NCBI GenBank assembly: GCA_052143655.1
Contig: JBKQSL010000213.1
Span: forward strand, 1 to 7,725
DNA from: CAVSUR01 sp052143655
GTDB lineage: Bacteria > Actinomycetota > Actinomycetes > Streptosporangiales > Streptosporangiaceae
Direction of reading: 5' to 3'
Length of the DNA: 7,725 bases
Under the pieces are notes generated by a model that saw nothing but the letters and a program-made list of their open reading frames with translations, was not told the origin of the DNA and searched no databases. The first letter of the stretch is position 1. Each line of letters begins with the position of its first letter. A program made the translations under genes and the position numbers. Positions 4,460 through 7,725 of the stretch are shown here, piece after piece.

Positions 4460-5914
4460 TTACGGGGCGGTGGCGGGCACCATCGCGGCGGTCGCGGGCA
4501 TCAGCCGGCTCGCCGTGCGCTCCGCCGTGCCGCGCGCCCACCGGCCGCTGGTGAGCACGCCGACCAGCAGCACCCCGGCCCCGCATCCGGTCACGATCCA
4601 CCACCCCACGTGACTGGCCTGCGCAAAGCCGGACGGCAGCGGGCCGACCATGGCCGAGAGCACGGCCGAGCCGACCACCGCGACCCCGAGCGAGCCGCCG
4701 ACCTGCCGGCTGGTGGACGCGATCGCGGCGGCGACCCCGGCCTGCGAGCGGGGCATGCCCGACACGGCCGTGTTGGTGATCGGCGCGTTCACCATCCCGA
4801 ACCCGAGCCCGAAGATCACGTAAGCGGCGATCAGCCAGCCCAGCGACGTGCCGGTCGTCAGGCGGGTCAGCATGAAACCACTGGCCGTGATCGCGATCCC
4901 GGCCACGGTCAGCGGCAGCCGGGTGCCGCGGACACCGACGATGCGGCCCGACAGCGGCGCGAAGACGACGGTCATCATCGCCATCGGCAGCATGTACAGT
5001 CCCGCGTGCAGCGGCGAGTAGCCGCGCACATCCTGCAGGTAGAGCGTGCTCATGAACAGGAAGCCGGCCAGCGCGGCGAACGCGCTGATCGCGATCACGG
5101 TGGCGCCGGCGAACGGCGCACTGCGGAAGAACCTCAGGTCCAGCAGCGGCTCCTCGCGCCTCGGCTCGTAGCTGAGCAGGGCGACCAGCGCCGCCGCCGC
5201 CAGGCTGAAGCAGCCGATGATCTTCGCTGAGCCCCACCCCGCGCCAGGCCCCTCGATGATCGCGTAGGTGAGCGACGCGAGCAGCACGATGATGATCAGC
5301 TGGCCGACCGGGTCCAGGCGGCGCGCTCGCGCCGCCCGGGATTCCGGCACGAACAGGCCGGTCAGCACCAGCGCGGTGATCCCCACCGGGATGTTCACCC
5401 AGAAGATCCCGCGCCAGCCCACCGAGTCGACCAGCGCGCCCCCGACGATGGGGCCCAGGGCCATGCTGACGCCGACCACGCCGCCCCAGACGCCGATCGC
5501 GCGGGCCCGCTCGGCCGGGTCGGTGAACGTGTTCGTGATGATCGACATGGCGACCGGGTTGAGCATGGAGCCGCCGACCGCCTGCAGCATCCGGAATACC
5601 ACCAGCCAGCCCAGCCCCGGGGCCAGGCTGCAGGCCAGCGAGCCGAGGGTGAACAGGACCAGCCCGGTCATGAAGGTGCGCTTGCGGCCCAGCCGGTCCG
5701 CGGTAGAGCCCGACAGCATCAGCAGGCTCGCCAGCACCAGCGTGTAGGCGTCGATCGTCCACTGCAGCCCGGACACGCCCGTGTGCAGGTCCCGCTGGAT
5801 CGACGGCAGCGCCACGTTCACGATCGTGGAGTCCAGGCCCACGATGAGCAGGCTCATGCAGCAGATCGCCAGCACCAGGTAGCGGCGCTGGCGGCTCAGC
5901 TCACTCGGGGTCAT
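4460..5914 (-). CDS. DHA2-family MFS drug exporter (14-helix type, EmrB/QacA-like)
   Basis: This 484-aa inner-membrane protein is a proton-coupled multidrug or antibiotic efflux pump. MFS motifs appear in order: LDSTIVNVALPSIQRDL (27-43, motif D1), QWTIDAYTL (51-59), LSGSTADRLGRKR (67-79, motif A in the first cytoplasmic loop), FRMLQAVGGSMLNP with R108 (107-120, motif B), and GVVGVSMALGPIVGGAL (145-161, antiporter motif C). Many hydrophobic segments follow, which fits the 14-helix topology. The ATG at 5914 gives the usual short N-terminus; a TTG at 5959 would add 15 polar residues and is less likely. The ribosome site is weak (AAGGGA, 10 nt before). The C-terminal tail (RTASRLMPATAAMVPATAP) is encoded by sequence related to the adjacent 23-bp repeats. 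An ABC exporter permease gene lies 147 nt upstream on the same strand, so the two may form a resistance locus. The substrate is unknown. Confidence 0.93.
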   Translation of the reverse strand: MTPSELSRQRRYLVLAICCMSLLIVGLDSTIVNVALPSIQRDLHTGVSGLQWTIDAYTLVLASLLMLSGSTADRLGRKRTFMTGLVLFTLGSLACSLAPGLGWLVVFRMLQAVGGSMLNPVAMSIITNTFTDPAERARAIGVWGGVVGVSMALGPIVGGALVDSVGWRGIFWVNIPVGITALVLTGLFVPESRAARARRLDPVGQLIIIVLLASLTYAIIEGPGAGWGSAKIIGCFSLAAAALVALLSYEPRREEPLLDLRFFRSAPFAGATVIAISAFAALAGFLFMSTLYLQDVRGYSPLHAGLYMLPMAMMTVVFAPLSGRIVGVRGTRLPLTVAGIAITASGFMLTRLTTGTSLGWLIAAYVIFGLGFGMVNAPITNTAVSGMPRSQAGVAAAIASTSRQVGGSLGVAVVGSAVLSAMVGPLPSGFAQASHVGWWIVTGCGAGVLLVGVLTSGRWARGTAERTASRLMPATAAMVPATAP

Positions 5915-5990
5915 CTGCGAAGTATCCCTTATCCGGTCACATTCGTTGCTGGAGCACAACTAACTTTCACGGTCGTGCTGGTGCAACCGC
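5915..5990 (-). promoter_or_regulatory. MFS promoter region with imperfect palindrome
   Basis: This stretch is the most AT-rich part of the right half. GTTGCTGGAGCACAAC (5945-5960) reads almost the same on both strands, with a one-base bulge, and lies 31-46 nt upstream of the ATG. It overlaps likely promoter elements such as TTGTGC and GGATAA on the minus strand. Such a site would suit a TetR or MarR-type repressor of the pump, but no regulator gene is in the window. Confidence 0.35.
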
Positions 5991-6007
5991 GGCAGGGCGC
6001 CGTCAGA

Positions 6008-6079
6008 TTCCCGGCGGGGCCAGCCGATGTCCCGGCGTTCCCGGCGGGGTCAGCTACGAGGTCAGCCGATGTCCCGGCG
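6008..6079. repeat. Local direct duplications at the 3' end of the ABC permease gene
   Basis: CAGCCGATGTCCCGGCG occurs identically at 6021-6037 and 6063-6079. The second copy encodes the permease C-terminus and carries its stop codon. TTCCCGGCGGGG followed by C/T and CAGC occurs at 6008-6024 and 6038-6054. The pattern points to a recent small tandem duplication of the gene end followed by slippage. The first copy is non-coding. Confidence 0.7.
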
Positions 6080-7725
6080 GCGCAGCCCCGCCAGGGCGAC
6101 CGCAGCCAGCACGGCGACGATGGCGATCAGCCAGATCAGCGGCGCGGCGCTGACCGTGCCGCCGGGCAGCTTGGGCAGATGGGTGAACGGCGAGACGTCG
6201 AGCACCCACTGCGGCAGCTGCAGTGTGCCGCCGAGGAGCAGCAGCATGACCGCCGCGCCGAGCGCCGTCCAGCCGCCGGCTGCGCACGCCCTGGGCGCCA
6301 CCCCGAACAGTGCCGCAGCGACGCCGGCGATCACCAGCGCGGCCGGCGCCTGGGCGAGCCCGGCGGCGAGCAGCGGCGCCAGCTTGCTGCCGCCGGCCAC
6401 CGCGGGCCGCGCTCCGTAGCCGAGCCCGGCACCGAGCCCGGTCGCCGCCAGGATCACCACGGTGCCGCCCGCGGCGATCGCCAGGTGACTCAGCCCCCAG
6501 CGCAGCCGGCCTGCGCCGGTCGCCAGCACGGCGTCGGCACGGCCTGCCGTCTCCTCGGACCGCAGCCGGAGCACCGCCGAGACCGCGTATCCGGCCGTTA
6601 TCAGCCCGCTGAAGCTCATGATCGCGGCGAGGTAGGCGTCGGTCAGCGTCGCCGTGCCGCCCAGCCGGGCCATGATGCGGCGGATCTCGCTGCTGCCGAG
6701 CAGGCCGCCGATCCCCCGGGCAGCCGAGCCGATCAGCACGCCGTAGACCAGGGCGCCCAGGGTCCAGGAGATCAGCGGGGCCCGCTGCAGCCGCCAGGCC
6801 AGCGCCAGCGGGCTGCGCAGCCATCCGGCGGCCCGGGCCGGGCCCGGCCGCTGCGGCAGCACGCCGGCGTCGTAGTCGCGCCCGGCCGCCAGCAGGCCGG
6901 CCGCCACCCCCAGCAGCACCGTCAGCGCGGCCGGCAGCACCAGCACCCACCAGCGGATCCCGTCGAACGACCGGATCATCTCGGCCCAGCCGACCGGCGA
7001 CAGCCAGGTCAGCCAGCGCGGGCCCGATGCGCCGGCCGCATCACCGACGGCCCGCAGCACGAAGGCGGCTCCCAGCGCGCCGATGGCGATGCCGCGTGCG
7101 GCCCGGGCGGTCTGCGACAGCTGCGCCGTCACTGCCGCCAGGGCAGTGAATACCAGCCCGCAGCCGGCGATCGCCAGCGCCAGCGCCACCGAGCCGGCCG
7201 CGGCCACGTGCAGCGCGATGAGCCCGGCCGAGATGAGCACGGCGAGCAGCACGTTCGCAGCGCAGGAGATCAGCAGTCCCGCGGTCATCGCCGCATGCCG
7301 GCCGACGGCCGCCGAGCCCACCAGCTCCAGGCGGCCGGTCTCCTCATCGCCCCTGGTGTGCCGGACGACCAGGAATATCGACATCAGCCCGGCCCCGGCC
7401 GCAGCGAGCGCGCCGTACCGCCAGGCGGTCAGCGACCCGATCGAGGTGCCGTACAGCGGGCCGTAGAACGCCAGCAGCGCGGGGTTATGACCGGCGGCCG
7501 CGGCGAACTCCGCCCGGCTGGCCTCGGTCGGGTAAAGCTTGCGGAAGCTGTACGCCGTGCCAGCCACCAGAGCGGTCAGGACGTAAACCCAGGCCGGCAG
7601 CATGAACCGGTCGCGGCGGCCGGCCAGCCGGGCCAGCGCCGCGGTCCCGGCCAGCGTCCCGGCGCCCGGCCGACGGCCGGCCGCGGCAGGCGCCCCGGCT
7701 CCGCCCAGTGCCGCCGGGGCGGTCA
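6062..7725 (-). CDS. ABC-2 type exporter permease (polyketide-antibiotic exporter family, COG3559-like), start cut by window edge
   Basis: This integral membrane subunit of an ABC exporter has two related halves of about six helices each, the usual build of the actinobacterial polyketide-antibiotic exporter permeases. The halves share a cytoplasmic loop motif: RHTRGDEETGRLELV after the second helix, and LRSEETAGRADAVLATG in the second half. Each half also ends its soluble part with a similar Ser-Pro motif (LSPVGWAEM and DVSPFTHLP). An ATG at 7603 exists, but the frame stays open to the right edge and reads TAPAALGG...ARLAGRRDRF before it, the charged N-terminus typical of the family. The last two bases (7725-7724) read TG on the minus strand, so an ATG or GTG start probably lies one base beyond the window, giving about 554 aa. 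The partner ATPase gene is expected just upstream. The family is well supported; the exported substrate is unknown. Confidence 0.87.
   Translation of the reverse strand, partial: TAPAALGGAGAPAAAGRRPGAGTLAGTAALARLAGRRDRFMLPAWVYVLTALVAGTAYSFRKLYPTEASRAEFAAAAGHNPALLAFYGPLYGTSIGSLTAWRYGALAAAGAGLMSIFLVVRHTRGDEETGRLELVGSAAVGRHAAMTAGLLISCAANVLLAVLISAGLIALHVAAAGSVALALAIAGCGLVFTALAAVTAQLSQTARAARGIAIGALGAAFVLRAVGDAAGASGPRWLTWLSPVGWAEMIRSFDGIRWWVLVLPAALTVLLGVAAGLLAAGRDYDAGVLPQRPGPARAAGWLRSPLALAWRLQRAPLISWTLGALVYGVLIGSAARGIGGLLGSSEIRRIMARLGGTATLTDAYLAAIMSFSGLITAGYAVSAVLRLRSEETAGRADAVLATGAGRLRWGLSHLAIAAGGTVVILAATGLGAGLGYGARPAVAGGSKLAPLLAAGLAQAPAALVIAGVAAALFGVAPRACAAGGWTALGAAVMLLLLGGTLQLPQWVLDVSPFTHLPKLPGGTVSAAPLIWLIAIVAVLAAVALAGLRRRDIG

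Noticed and set aside
4346..4478. CRISPR-like array
   Set aside because: The 23-bp units abut directly without spacers and there is no cas gene; it is a simple tandem repeat.
4257..5762. Long alternative minus-strand frame inside the MFS gene and its downstream region
   Set aside because: It is a shadow of high GC: Arg/Gly/Ala-rich translation without domains, overlapping a clear MFS protein in another frame.
5915..5959. TTG start of the MFS gene at 5959
   Set aside because: It would add a polar Cys-rich leader not seen in the family and would place the promoter elements and palindrome inside the coding region.
6054..6950. Alternative minus-strand frame of almost 300 codons inside the permease gene
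   Set aside because: Composition is Arg/Gly/Ala-rich with no motif; the overlapping permease frame has membrane helices and family motifs.

Overview
The window comes from a high-GC actinobacterium. Base composition is very GC-rich throughout, codons almost always end in G or C, GTG starts occur, hairpin terminators lack long T tracts, and the protein families (CsoR/DUF156 repressor, DUF1918, COG3559-type antibiotic exporter permease, DHA2 MFS pump) are typical of actinomycetes. The genus cannot be fixed from this sequence alone.

Left part (1-2708) looks like a redox, sulfur and hypoxia stress island. It holds the 3' part of a thioredoxin gene; a CsoR-family repressor that has the two conserved cysteines but lacks the copper-ligand histidine, so it resembles the persulfide sensor CstR, with a likely autoregulatory operator; a convergent PII signal-transduction gene whose T-loop lacks the modifiable Tyr51; a 747-bp divergent intergenic region; a pyridoxamine-phosphate-oxidase-like flavin split-barrel gene; and a DUF1918 gene (family of M. 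tuberculosis Rv0569/Rv2302). Each of the last three genes is preceded by a sequence resembling the DosR/DevR box (GGGAC-N4-GGCCC or one base away). Two of these boxes lie in tandem, 22 bp centre to centre, upstream of the PII gene. I infer a DosR-like dormancy or hypoxia regulon segment.

Right part (2824-7725) is all on the minus strand and concerns the cell envelope and export. In order of transcription it holds an ABC-2 type permease of the polyketide-antibiotic-exporter type, whose start codon is cut by the right edge by one base; a DHA2-type 14-helix MFS drug exporter; and a membrane-anchored family 3 glycoside hydrolase (NagZ/LpqI-like) behind a possible ECF-sigma promoter. The gaps between these genes hold short tandem or direct duplications (23-bp repeats at 4346-4414, local duplication at 6008-6079, about 19-bp repeats at 2747-2828) and strong inverted repeats.

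No tRNA, rRNA, CRISPR array, transposase or phage gene is visible. The best leads are the DosR-like box set linking an unusual PII protein to a flavoprotein and DUF1918, the CstR-like cysteine pattern, and a perfect 16-bp inverted repeat inside the large intergenic region.
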